A stretch of 15,130 nucleotides of DNA, taken from Acidobacteriota bacterium (lineage in GTDB: Bacteria; Actinomycetota; Acidimicrobiia; Acidimicrobiales; UBA8190). Of the stretch, positions 1-6,395 are shown one piece after another; the stretch's first letter is position 1; every line of letters starts with the position of its first letter. A program made the position numbers and the translations under genes. The stretch covers positions 1 through 15,130 of the forward strand of contig JAGWNV010000034.1 of assembly GCA_028872975.1 (NCBI GenBank). Direction: 5' to 3'. Below the pieces are notes generated by a model. It was not told the DNA's origin and did not search any database. It worked only from the letters and a program-made list of their open reading frames with translations.

Positions 1-1
1 G

Positions 2-1192
2 AAGACGAAGAAGCTCGTGGGCGGGGGGACGATGTCGATCGTCAACCAGACCGTGCCCCGGGCCCTGGCCCGCCTGGGCTACTCGCCCGAGCAGGTCGAG
101 GACATCGTCTCCTACATCGACGAGCACAAGTCGATCGTGGGGGCCCCGCACCTCGCCGCCGACCACCTGCCGGTGTTCGCCTGCTCGATGGGCGACAACA
201 CCATCCACTACAGCGGCCACGTCCGGATGATGGGTGCCGTGCAGCCGTTCATCTCCGGGGCCATCAGCAAGACCGTGAACCTGCCCGAGGACGTGAGCGT
301 GGAAGAGGTCGAGCAGCTGCACCTCGACGCCTGGCACCTCGGCATCAAGGCCGTCGCCGTCTACCGGGACAACTGCAAGGTGGCCCAGCCGCTGTCGACC
401 ACCAAGAAGGACGGGAAGGCCGTCGGCGAGGGCGGGGACTTCGCCCCGGCCGGCTCCGACGCCGAGGCCCGGGACCGGGAGCTGGCCGTCAAGATCGCCG
501 AGCTGGAGGCGGCGCTGGCCAAGGAGCGGGGACGGCCGGCCGACACCGTCGTCGTGGGGGCCGTCCGGGAACGGCTGCCCCGCCGGCGCCAGTCCAAGAC
601 CTTCGCCTTCCGGGTGGCCGACTGCGAGGGCTACGTCACGGTGGGGGAGTACGAGGACGGCCGCCCGGGCGAGGTGTTCATCAAGGTCTCCAAGCAGGGG
701 TCGACCCTGGCCGGGATCATGGACGCCTTCTCGATCTCGGTGAGCCTCGGCCTCCAGCACGGCGTACCGCTCTCGACCTACGTCCTCAAGTACTCGAACA
801 TGCGGTTCGAGCCGGCCGGTATTACCGACGACGCCGACCTGCGGATCGCCACGAGCCTCCTCGACTACATCTTCCGCCGGCTCGCCCTCGACTACCTGAG
901 CCGGGAGGACCGGGAGGGTCTCGGGGTGCTCTCCACCTCCGAGCGGATGCAGCCCACCCTGCCCGGCGTGGAGGAGGCGGCCACGCCCGAGGAGGACCTG
1001 GTGGAGGACGCCGGCCTGAGCCCGGTGCCCCGGTCCCGGCCGTCGGCCGAGTCGGCCGGATCTCCCGCCGCGCCGGCGCCCCGGGCCGAGCAGCGCGACG
1101 CCCCCCTCTGCTACCAGTGCGGGATGGTCATGCAGCGGGCCGGCTCCTGCTACGTGTGCTCGAGCTGCGGGACGACGAGCGGCTGCTCGTGA
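2..1192 (+). CDS. nrdJ: Vitamin B12-dependent (class II) ribonucleotide reductase, C-terminal part (5' end outside window)
   Basis: Class II ribonucleotide reductase reduces ribonucleotides to deoxyribonucleotides using an adenosylcobalamin radical, in the cytoplasm. The frame is open from base 2, and the first codons (KTKKLVGGG) belong to the gene, so the GTG at 17 is not a real start. Visible family marks are the barrel block HVRMMGAVQPFISGAISKT, then YRDNCK and QPLS. A charged helical linker rich in Glu/Ala/Arg follows, then a TSCPD-type domain (GYVTVGEY, KQGSTLAGIMDAFS, GVPLSTYV, RFEPAG). The tail has two CxxC pairs and a final GCS, matching the zinc/redox-thiol tail that re-reduces the active site. 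The catalytic cysteines and cobalamin region lie upstream of the window. The stop is TGA at 1190-1192. Identification is firm; the N-terminal structure cannot be judged. Confidence 0.95.
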   Translation, partial: KTKKLVGGGTMSIVNQTVPRALARLGYSPEQVEDIVSYIDEHKSIVGAPHLAADHLPVFACSMGDNTIHYSGHVRMMGAVQPFISGAISKTVNLPEDVSVEEVEQLHLDAWHLGIKAVAVYRDNCKVAQPLSTTKKDGKAVGEGGDFAPAGSDAEARDRELAVKIAELEAALAKERGRPADTVVVGAVRERLPRRRQSKTFAFRVADCEGYVTVGEYEDGRPGEVFIKVSKQGSTLAGIMDAFSISVSLGLQHGVPLSTYVLKYSNMRFEPAGITDDADLRIATSLLDYIFRRLALDYLSREDREGLGVLSTSERMQPTLPGVEEAATPEEDLVEDAGLSPVPRSRPSAESAGSPAAPAPRAEQRDAPLCYQCGMVMQRAGSCYVCSSCGTTSGCS

Positions 1193-1254
1193 CGGGACCG
1201 GCTGGGGGAAGGCCCGCCTGATCCGCCAACCCCGGCGCCGCCACCCGTAGTCCC

Positions 1255-1260
1255 TAAGCT
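1255..1260 (+). promoter_or_regulatory. Candidate -10 element (TAAGCT) for leaderless methyltransferase transcript
   Basis: TAAGCT ends 6 bases before the ATG at 1267. If its last T is taken as -7, transcription would begin exactly on the A of the ATG. No purine-rich ribosome-binding site precedes the ATG, which fits a leaderless mRNA, common in actinobacteria. No good -35 hexamer is visible, so this is a moderate-to-weak call. Confidence 0.4.
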
Positions 1261-1266
1261 CCGGCG

Positions 1267-2082
1267 ATGGACCGGCCGGCACCGGAGATCCTGCGGCACT
1301 ACGAGACGATCGAAGAGGGCCGTCGCATCGTCGAGGGCCCGGGGCGGTTGGAGTTGCTGCGGACCCGGGAGGTGCTCGGCCGGTATCTGCCGGCCACACC
1401 CGGTGCCGTCCTCGACGTCGGCGGGGCGACCGGGGTCCATGCCGAATGGCTCGCCTCCCAGGGCCACCGCGTCCACGTCGTCGACCTCGTGCCACGACAC
1501 GTCGAGGTGGCCTCACGGCTGGGAGGGTCCCCGGGCCTCGTCACCGCCGAGGTGGGCGACGCCCGAGCCCTTCCAGTCGACGACGAGGCGTTCGACGCCG
1601 TGCTCCTCTTCGGACCGCTCTACCACCTGACCGAGATCGAGGACCGGCTGCTCGCCTGGAGGGAGGCGCAGCGAGCCGTCCGCCCGGGCGGGTACGTCTT
1701 CGCGGCGGCCATCTCCAGGTTCGCCTCGCTCTTCGACGGCCTCGCCCGGGGCTTCCTCTTCGATCCCCTCTTCCGCCAGATCGTGAAGCGTGACCTGCGG
1801 GAGGGCCAGCACCGGAACCCGACCGACTCCCCGCACTGGTTCACGACGGCCTACTTCCACCACCCCGACGACCTGCGCCAGGAGGCCGAGACGGCCGGAG
1901 CCACCGTCGTCGAGATCGTCGGAGTCGAGGGTCTGGCCGGCTGGCTGCCCGATCTGGCCGAGCGGTTGGACAGCGCCGAGGGCCGGGAGGCCGTCCTCGA
2001 GTCCGCCCGCTGCGTGGAGTCGGAGCCCTCGCTGCTCGGACTGAGCGCCCACCTCATCGCGGTGACGCGGCGCCGTCCCTAG
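1267..2082 (+). CDS. Class I SAM-dependent methyltransferase
   Basis: A 271-residue Rossmann-fold methyltransferase that would transfer a methyl group from S-adenosylmethionine; the acceptor cannot be read from the sequence. Motif I is VLDVGGATG (48-56), the acidic residue ending strand 2 is in VHVVD (69-73), motif IV is FDAVLLFGPLYHL (109-121), and the post-motif loop is RPGGYV (139-144). This is the Methyltransf_11/25 layout. The C-terminal third (about 150-271) has aromatic and His-rich stretches likely to form the substrate lid. No signal peptide or membrane segment is seen, so it should be cytoplasmic. The ATG at 1267 is chosen because it is the first start in frame and sits 6 bases after a -10-like hexamer. 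The DMT transporter gene follows after 16 bases on the same strand, so the two are probably co-transcribed. Confidence 0.85.
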   Translation: MDRPAPEILRHYETIEEGRRIVEGPGRLELLRTREVLGRYLPATPGAVLDVGGATGVHAEWLASQGHRVHVVDLVPRHVEVASRLGGSPGLVTAEVGDARALPVDDEAFDAVLLFGPLYHLTEIEDRLLAWREAQRAVRPGGYVFAAAISRFASLFDGLARGFLFDPLFRQIVKRDLREGQHRNPTDSPHWFTTAYFHHPDDLRQEAETAGATVVEIVGVEGLAGWLPDLAERLDSAEGREAVLESARCVESEPSLLGLSAHLIAVTRRRP

Positions 2083-2098
2083 GAAGAACGGCTAGGTC

Positions 2099-2971
2099 GT
2101 GACGGTCACCGTCGCCTTCGCCCTGGCGGCCGCCTTCGCCAACGCCGCGCACCTCATGACCCAGCACGCGGCGAGCGCCGACATCCCCGAGCACCACCGG
2201 GGCGTGGCCCTCGTCGGCTACCTCTTCCGCCACCCCCTGTGGCTCCTCGGTTGGGTGGCGGCCGCCGGTGGTTTCGCCTTTCAGGCCCTGGCCCTGCACA
2301 ACGGGGCGCTCTCGGTGGTCCAGCCCCTGCTCGTCACCGAGCTCGTCTTCGCCCTCCTCCTGCGCCGGTTCTGGGTCCACCAGGAGATCTCCGGGGCGGC
2401 CTGGGGCTCGGCCCTCGTGGTGGTCGTCGCCCTGGCGGCCTTCTTGTCGGTGGCCAGCCCGACCGGAGGCCACCCCGTCCCCAACAAGGCGGAATGGGCG
2501 TCGGCCCTCCTCACCTTCGGGGGGATCGTCGCCGGCCTCTCGGCGCTGGGCTGGAGGAAGGGCTCACCGGTCCGCAGGGCCGCGCTCTTCGCGGCGGCTG
2601 CCTCGATCACCTGGGCCCTGATGGCGACCTTCATCAAGGCGGCCACCCAGACCCTGACCGCCCACGGCGTCTTCGGCATGCTGGCCCACTGGCCCGTCTA
2701 CGCCCTCCTCTTGAGCGGGGTCGTCGGCACCGTCGTACAACAGGCGGCCCTCCAGAGCGGGCCCCTGAGCGTGTCGCAGCCCGTCCTCATCGTCGTCGAC
2801 CCGGCGGCTGCCATCGTGCTGAGCGTCTGGTTGTTCGACGACCGGCTCACCGGCGACGCCGTCCAGGTCGCCGGCGCCGTGGTGGCCTTCGTGGTGATGG
2901 CGGCCGGGGTCGTCGCCCTGTCCCGTACCGCGCCGGCCGACCTCGCCCCTTCGGGCCCGTCCGGCCCGTAG
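2099..2971 (+). CDS. DMT-type (drug/metabolite transporter) membrane protein
   Basis: A 290-residue integral membrane protein with about nine hydrophobic helices (near 3-20, 46-66, 72-91, 99-120, 132-152, 160-182, 196-218, 224-246, 255-275). The two halves carry matching signatures: ALHNGALSVVQPLL at 64-77 and ALQSGPLSVSQPVL at 217-230. This is the internal duplication expected of the DMT superfamily; the form resembles the actinobacterial DMT/NIPA-like branch more than classical EamA. Substrate is unknown; an exporter of small metabolites or a divalent-cation carrier are both possible. Start is GTG at 2099; an AGGAAG at 2081-2086 overlaps the previous stop codon but lies 12 bases away, rather far. 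It probably forms an operon with the upstream methyltransferase. It converges on the VOC gene. Confidence 0.8.
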   Translation: MTVTVAFALAAAFANAAHLMTQHAASADIPEHHRGVALVGYLFRHPLWLLGWVAAAGGFAFQALALHNGALSVVQPLLVTELVFALLLRRFWVHQEISGAAWGSALVVVVALAAFLSVASPTGGHPVPNKAEWASALLTFGGIVAGLSALGWRKGSPVRRAALFAAAASITWALMATFIKAATQTLTAHGVFGMLAHWPVYALLLSGVVGTVVQQAALQSGPLSVSQPVLIVVDPAAAIVLSVWLFDDRLTGDAVQVAGAVVAFVVMAAGVVALSRTAPADLAPSGPSGP

Positions 2972-2977
2972 TGCCGG

Positions 2978-3008
2978 CCGCCGGACGCCTGCGGCTCGGG
3001 ACCGGCGG
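2978..3008. terminator. Candidate bidirectional hairpin between convergent genes
   Basis: CCGCCGG (2978-2984) and CCGGCGG (3002-3008) are perfect 7-bp inverted repeats with a 17-base loop. They fill the gap between the transporter stop and the VOC stop. There is no T-run on either strand, so intrinsic termination is only suggested by position and GC-rich pairing. Confidence 0.35.
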
Positions 3009-3467
3009 TCAGGCGAAAGGGCGCCGGCCGGTGGCGAACCAGGTCGTCATCATCGGCTCGAGGGCCCGGCTCACGAGCTCGAGGCGCGGCCCGGAGACCC
3101 CCCGGCAGTAGGCGAAGAGGGACGAGCCGTCGGGAAGGACCGACTTCACCTCGACCTCCATCCCGAGTGCCACGAGCCGGTCGAGGTCCCGGTCGACGGC
3201 CTCGGACCAGTAGCCGAGGTGGTGGAGGCCCGAGTCGGACGCCGTCCAGACGGTGCCGGGGACGGCCTCGATCACCTCGACCCGGGGCTCGCTCATGGAG
3301 TAGGCGAACCGGATGCGGACCTTCTCGTCACCGGCGGGGGTCCACACCGTCTGCTCGACGGCCGCCTCCTCGCACCAGCGGTAGCCCGCCGCGTCGGCCA
3401 TCCTGGCCAGGGCGGCCTCGAAGTCGTCGACCACGATGCCGGTGTGGTACAGGTCCTCGGGTTTCAT
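3009..3467 (-). CDS. VOC family protein (glyoxalase / methylmalonyl-CoA epimerase fold)
   Basis: A 152-residue vicinal-oxygen-chelate protein built from two beta-alpha-beta-beta-beta modules. Candidate metal ligands in the usual places are His8 (YHTGIVV), Glu64 (RVEVIE), His83 (LHHLGY) and Glu130 (RLELV), so a metal-binding active site looks intact. The family includes glyoxalase I, methylmalonyl-CoA epimerase, dioxygenases and resistance proteins; the sequence does not tell which. The single-domain length and the GLHHLGYWSEAVD block resemble the Glyoxalase_4 subgroup. The start ATG at 3467 follows a G-rich stretch (GGGGGGTGC) that can serve as ribosome-binding site. It lies 72 bases downstream of the DUF2231 gene on the same strand, so co-transcription is possible. 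Confidence 0.8.
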   Translation of the reverse strand: MKPEDLYHTGIVVDDFEAALARMADAAGYRWCEEAAVEQTVWTPAGDEKVRIRFAYSMSEPRVEVIEAVPGTVWTASDSGLHHLGYWSEAVDRDLDRLVALGMEVEVKSVLPDGSSLFAYCRGVSGPRLELVSRALEPMMTTWFATGRRPFA

Positions 3468-3539
3468 GCACCCCCCGCTCTTCCGCCATCGGGCTCGCTT
3501 GTCGGGCGTCCGGAGGGCGAACGGCGAGGATAACGCCGG

Positions 3540-4106
3540 TCAGTGCCGCCCGGGGAGGACGTCGGTCTCCGAGTGGTGCCAGACGGGATGGTCGCCGGCC
3601 GTCTCCACGTTGAAGCCGTAGTCGTAGACGAGGCTCCCGCCGTAGGTGGCCCCGAGCGAGACGAGCCCGGCGACGACGAGGGAGAGCACCATCACGCCCA
3701 CCGGCGTCACGGCGTGGGAGTGGTAGTCGGCGATCCGCCAGGCGATGTCGCCGAGGGCGAGGAGGGTGACGGTCACCATGACGAGGGCATGGGCGTTGAT
3801 GGTCCGCCTCGCCTGGGTGCCGGCCTCCGAGGACTTCCAGGCGTCCCACAACCCGGTGAGGGCGGCCAGGACCGAGACCCCGGCCCCGGCGACGAAGGTG
3901 AAGGTGCCGGCGTGCCAGAGCTCCCGTGCCCACCGGTGCCCGCTGCCGCCGGCGAACGACCCCACGTCGAAGAGGGTCGCCAGGAGGTAGGCCGTGATGG
4001 GGACGTCGGTGAGGGGCGGGTGGACGGGCTTGCCGGCCCACCCCCGAAGTCCCTTGAAGGTCCGGCCCCGGACCGTGAGGGCGGGGCGGAACGAGAACCT
4101 GCGCAC
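3540..4106 (-). CDS. DUF2231 family four-helix membrane protein
   Basis: A 188-residue integral membrane protein with four hydrophobic helices (about 34-52, 63-86, 104-125, 133-153). The DUF2231 entry motif KPVHPPLTDVPI (27-38) is present. Histidines 29, 65, 106 and 129/131 sit at or near helix ends, an arrangement that could bind heme or metal; that is inference. The function of the family is not established. The frame extends upstream to an ATG at 4196, but I place the start at the GTG at 4106: an AGGAGGT lies 6 bases before it, and the family motif follows closely, whereas the extra 30 residues are Arg/His-rich and unlike a membrane N-terminus. With the promoter at 4205-4233 this leaves a leader of about 90 bases. 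It diverges from the winged-helix regulator, which probably controls it. Confidence 0.8.
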   Translation of the reverse strand: MRRFSFRPALTVRGRTFKGLRGWAGKPVHPPLTDVPITAYLLATLFDVGSFAGGSGHRWARELWHAGTFTFVAGAGVSVLAALTGLWDAWKSSEAGTQARRTINAHALVMVTVTLLALGDIAWRIADYHSHAVTPVGVMVLSLVVAGLVSLGATYGGSLVYDYGFNVETAGDHPVWHHSETDVLPGRH

Positions 4107-4112
4107 GTGGTG

Positions 4113-4119
4113 ACCTCCT
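4113..4119 (-). promoter_or_regulatory. Strong ribosome-binding site that sets the DUF2231 start
   Basis: On the minus strand AGGAGGT lies 6 bases before the GTG at 4106. It is a near-perfect anti-16S match and the strongest such site I found in the window. It favours 4106 over the upstream ATG at 4196, which has no purine-rich site of its own. Confidence 0.75.
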
Positions 4120-4203
4120 CGGCGGACGGGTCGCCGTTCGACCCGGTGGATGCCCCCTTCGGCGCCGACCTGCACGTCGGGAGTTCTAAGAGACATTGAG
4201 ATA

Positions 4204-4216
4204 CACTATAGAAGTG
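4204..4216. promoter_or_regulatory. Palindrome CACT-N5-AGTG over the -10 region, candidate operator
   Basis: CACT (4204-4207) and AGTG (4213-4216) form a perfect 4+4 inverted repeat around ATAGA. It covers the minus-strand -10 (TATAGT) and a possible plus-strand -10 (TATAGA, 4207-4212). A protein bound here would block transcription in both directions. The arms are short, so chance is possible. Confidence 0.3.
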
Positions 4217-4233
4217 GAGAGGGATTTCGTCAA
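4205..4233 (-). promoter_or_regulatory. Near-consensus sigma-70-type promoter for the DUF2231 gene
   Basis: On the minus strand TTGACG (4233-4228) is followed by exactly 17 bases and then TATAGT (4210-4205). Each hexamer differs from consensus at one position, and the spacing is optimal. The block is AT-rich within a very GC-rich window. Transcription should begin near 4198, giving a leader of about 90 bases before the GTG at 4106. Confidence 0.75.
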
Positions 4234-4258
4234 TGGATCTATCTGTTAGAAGGCCGTC

Positions 4259-4966
4259 GTGAGCCGGGACACCTTCGACGAGGACGTCGTGCGCATCGCC
4301 TCCCTCGGTGACGAGGTCCGGCGCCGGCTGTACCGATTCGTGGTGGGAAGGGACGCCGCCGTGAGCAGGGACGAGGCGGCCGCCGGCGTGGGAGTGCCCC
4401 GGCACACCGCCAAGTTCCACCTCGACAAGCTCGTCGACGAGGGCCTCCTCGAGACCGAGTTCCGGCGGCTCACCGATCGCCAGGGCCCTGGTGCCGGCCG
4501 GCCCGCCAAGCTCTACCGGCCGTCGCAGGCGGAGGTCGCGGTGAGCCTGCCCGACCGGGACTACGAGCTCGCCGGGCGGCTCCTCGCCGAAGCGGTGACC
4601 CGGGCCGAGACCGAGGGGACGGCCGTGGCGGAGGCCGTCCGGGCCGTGTCGGCGGAGGCCGGCCGCCGCCTCGGCGAGTCGTCGGCCGCCCGGCGGCGTC
4701 GGGGGGACGCCGGGGCGCTCGCGTCGCTCCTCGAGGTTCTCTCCTCCTGCGGGTTCGAACCCCACGTGTCCCCGGGCGGCGGCCCGCGGACGGTGGTGCT
4801 CCGGAACTGCCCCTTCCACCGGCTCGCCCAGACCCACCCTGGTCTCGTCTGTGGCATGAACCACGAGTTCGTCTCCGGGGTCCTCGCCGGCCTGGGCGCG
4901 GCCCGCCTCACGGCTCGTCTCGAGCCGGCCGCCGACCGCTGCTGCGTGCTCGTCGACGCGTCCTGA
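4259..4966 (+). CDS. Winged-helix transcriptional regulator with SufR-like cysteine cluster
   Basis: A 235-residue DNA-binding protein. The helix-turn-helix spans about 33-64 (SRDEAAAGVGVPRHTAKFHL then DKLVDEGLL), followed by the wing motif GPGAGRPAKLYRP (77-89). The C-terminal effector domain carries Cys184 (NCPFH), Cys198 (LVCGMN) and Cys228/229 (RCCV), plus Cys164. Spacings of 14 and 30 between the conserved cysteines resemble the three-cysteine arrangement that binds a [4Fe-4S] cluster in SufR-type repressors of Fe-S assembly genes. No suf genes are in the window, so the target is probably the divergent DUF2231 gene and itself. Start is GTG at 4259 with AGAAGG at 4248-4253, 5 bases upstream. 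I do not assign sufR because the context differs. Cluster binding is inferred from family pattern. Confidence 0.8.
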   Translation: MSRDTFDEDVVRIASLGDEVRRRLYRFVVGRDAAVSRDEAAAGVGVPRHTAKFHLDKLVDEGLLETEFRRLTDRQGPGAGRPAKLYRPSQAEVAVSLPDRDYELAGRLLAEAVTRAETEGTAVAEAVRAVSAEAGRRLGESSAARRRRGDAGALASLLEVLSSCGFEPHVSPGGGPRTVVLRNCPFHRLAQTHPGLVCGMNHEFVSGVLAGLGAARLTARLEPAADRCCVLVDAS

Positions 4967-4968
4967 CC

Positions 4969-4989
4969 GACCGCCGACCGCCGACCGCC
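4969..4989. repeat. Three tandem copies of heptamer GACCGCC
   Basis: Three perfect direct copies of the 7-base unit begin 3 bases after the regulator stop codon. They lie outside coding sequence in the 46-base gap between convergent genes. This is most likely slippage-derived; no function is evident. Confidence 0.7.
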
Positions 4990-4990
4990 G

Positions 4991-5006
4991 GCCGCCGCCG
5001 GGCGGC
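4991..5006. terminator. Candidate GC hairpin between convergent regulator and permease genes
   Basis: GCCGCC (4991-4996) pairs with GGCGGC (5001-5006) around a 4-base loop. It sits in the gap between two convergent stops. There is no T-run. The surrounding GC repeat makes such pairing easy by chance, so this is weak. Confidence 0.25.
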
Positions 5007-5012
5007 AGGCGG

Positions 5013-6395
5013 CTACCCGCCGGCGGTGAGGACGTCGCGGAGCGAGACCCGGCCCCCCGTGCGCAGGACGGCCCGGCGGTAGACGACCGAGGCGAGCCGG
5101 GCGACGGCCACGGTGGCGCCCACGGTGACGAGGGCCGACGCCGCGAATTGCCACCAGGAGACCGCCCCCAGCCCGACCATGATCGGCATGACGAACGGCG
5201 CCGTGGGAGGAAGGTAGGCGAGCACCTGGACGAACGCCGAGGCGTTCCCGGCGCTCGCCGCGGTGAGGGCGGTCACGTAACCGACGATCATCGGGATGGT
5301 GAGGGGGAGGATGAGGGTCTGGACCTGGTCCTGTCGCTCGGCCATCGACCCCGCCGCCGCGTACACCCAGCAGTAGAAGGCGTAGCCGATCACCAACCAG
5401 AAGAGCCCCGCCAGGAGCGTGAGGGGGGCGCTCCCTTGGAGCAGCGACGAGCCCACCGCCTCGGCGAGCCCGAAGGCGAAGGCGAGGATCACCGCCGCCT
5501 GTGCCAGGGCCACGGTGCCGATGCCGAGGACCTTGCCGCCGAGGAGCTGCAGCGGCCGGACGGTGGCGAGGAGCACCTCGACCACCCGACTCGCCTTCTC
5601 CTCCATGACGCCGATGAGGGTCCAGGTCTCGTACTGGCTGAGCATGACGAAGACGAGGATGACCCCGATGACCGACGTCCCCCGGGCCGCCTCCGCCTTG
5701 GAGGAGGTCGGCTGCAGGACCCGGACGGGAAGGGGCTGGGCGCCGGCGATCCGGGCCACCTGGGCCGGCGAGAGGCCGGCTTCGCCGAACGCCCTGTCCA
5801 CGCCGAGGTAGGCGGCCAGGGCGCGGGCCAGCCGGTCGGTGGCGGAGCTGCTCGTCGAGGGGGCCGGCTTGTCGACGAGGACCGACGAGCCGTCGAGGAC
5901 GGCGAGATCGACCTTGCCGGCTCGCACCGCCGCCGTGGCCTCCTCGGCCGTCGCCTCGGGCACGGCCGTGGCCCGAGACCCGATGCTCTTGGCGGCCTGC
6001 GCCACCGCGGCCCGCTGACCGGCCGACACCGTCCCCACGATCCCCACCCGCAGCGGCGTGGAGCTCGACTTGGTGAGGACGGGGATGACGATGGCAGCGG
6101 TGACCACGAGGAGGATGATCGCCGTCACGACCCGAAAGGACCGGGCCCGGAGGCGCTCGACGATCTCCCGCCGCGCCACCAGCCAGGTGGCGTTGCGCGA
6201 CAGCCGGCCCGTCCGCTTCCCGACGGCGGCGACGTCCGGGACCCGGGGCACGCCCTCGATCGTCCCCCGGCGGCGCCGGCGGAAGCGCCACACGCGGACC
6301 GAGACGACGACGGCGGCGATCACGGCGACGAGCGACCACTTGACCGGCGCCGCCAGCGCGGCGAGCGCGGCGAGCACGGCGAGTGCCCCGCTCAC
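5013..6395 (-). CDS. ABC-2 type transporter permease (NatB-like)
   Basis: A 460-residue membrane subunit of an ABC exporter. A hydrophobic helix (about 88-107) is followed by a large extracytoplasmic region (about 110-238), then a cluster of about five helices (241-262, 290-315, 326-348, 360-380, 410-438). The hallmark cytoplasmic loop of ABC-2/NatB permeases is seen: VMEEKASRVVEVLLATVRP (263-281), followed by LLGGKVLGIG. The first 60 residues are an extra piece with a helix (about 5-34) and a basic run (RRFRRRRR), not usual in the family. The GTG start at 6395 overlaps the ATPase stop by 4 bases (GTGA), and a GGGAGG lies 7 bases upstream, so translational coupling supports this start. A much longer open frame runs further upstream but is antisense-type shadow across the ATPase gene. 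Substrate unknown (sodium, drug, lipid or peptide are possible). Confidence 0.88.
   Translation of the reverse strand: MSGALAVLAALAALAAPVKWSLVAVIAAVVVSVRVWRFRRRRRGTIEGVPRVPDVAAVGKRTGRLSRNATWLVARREIVERLRARSFRVVTAIILLVVTAAIVIPVLTKSSSTPLRVGIVGTVSAGQRAAVAQAAKSIGSRATAVPEATAEEATAAVRAGKVDLAVLDGSSVLVDKPAPSTSSSATDRLARALAAYLGVDRAFGEAGLSPAQVARIAGAQPLPVRVLQPTSSKAEAARGTSVIGVILVFVMLSQYETWTLIGVMEEKASRVVEVLLATVRPLQLLGGKVLGIGTVALAQAAVILAFAFGLAEAVGSSLLQGSAPLTLLAGLFWLVIGYAFYCWVYAAAGSMAERQDQVQTLILPLTIPMIVGYVTALTAASAGNASAFVQVLAYLPPTAPFVMPIMVGLGAVSWWQFAASALVTVGATVAVARLASVVYRRAVLRTGGRVSLRDVLTAGG

Larger units (their letters stand above)
4184..4251. promoter_or_regulatory. Spaced inverted repeat flanking the divergent promoter region
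   Basis: TTCTAAGAGA (4184-4193) and TCTGTTAGAA (4242-4251) are inverted copies with one mismatch (TCTSTTAGAA), 48 bases apart. One arm overlaps the start of the DUF2231 transcript, the other the ribosome-binding region of the regulator gene. They could be paired operators for the regulator at 4259; this is inferred from symmetry and position only. Confidence 0.35.

Noticed and set aside
1193..1266. Possible terminator after nrdJ
   Set aside because: I looked for a stable hairpin with a T-run in this 74-base gap and found none worth listing.
2239..3111. Plus-strand frame of 290 codons overlapping the transporter gene
   Set aside because: It has no hydrophobic helices and is Arg/Gly/Pro-rich, while the overlapping frame encodes a nine-helix transporter with an internal repeat.
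4561..6339. Long minus-strand frame (592 codons) across the regulator and permease
   Set aside because: It crosses a convergent gene boundary and is Arg/Pro/Gly-rich. The real permease is in another frame with clear helices and ABC-2 motifs.
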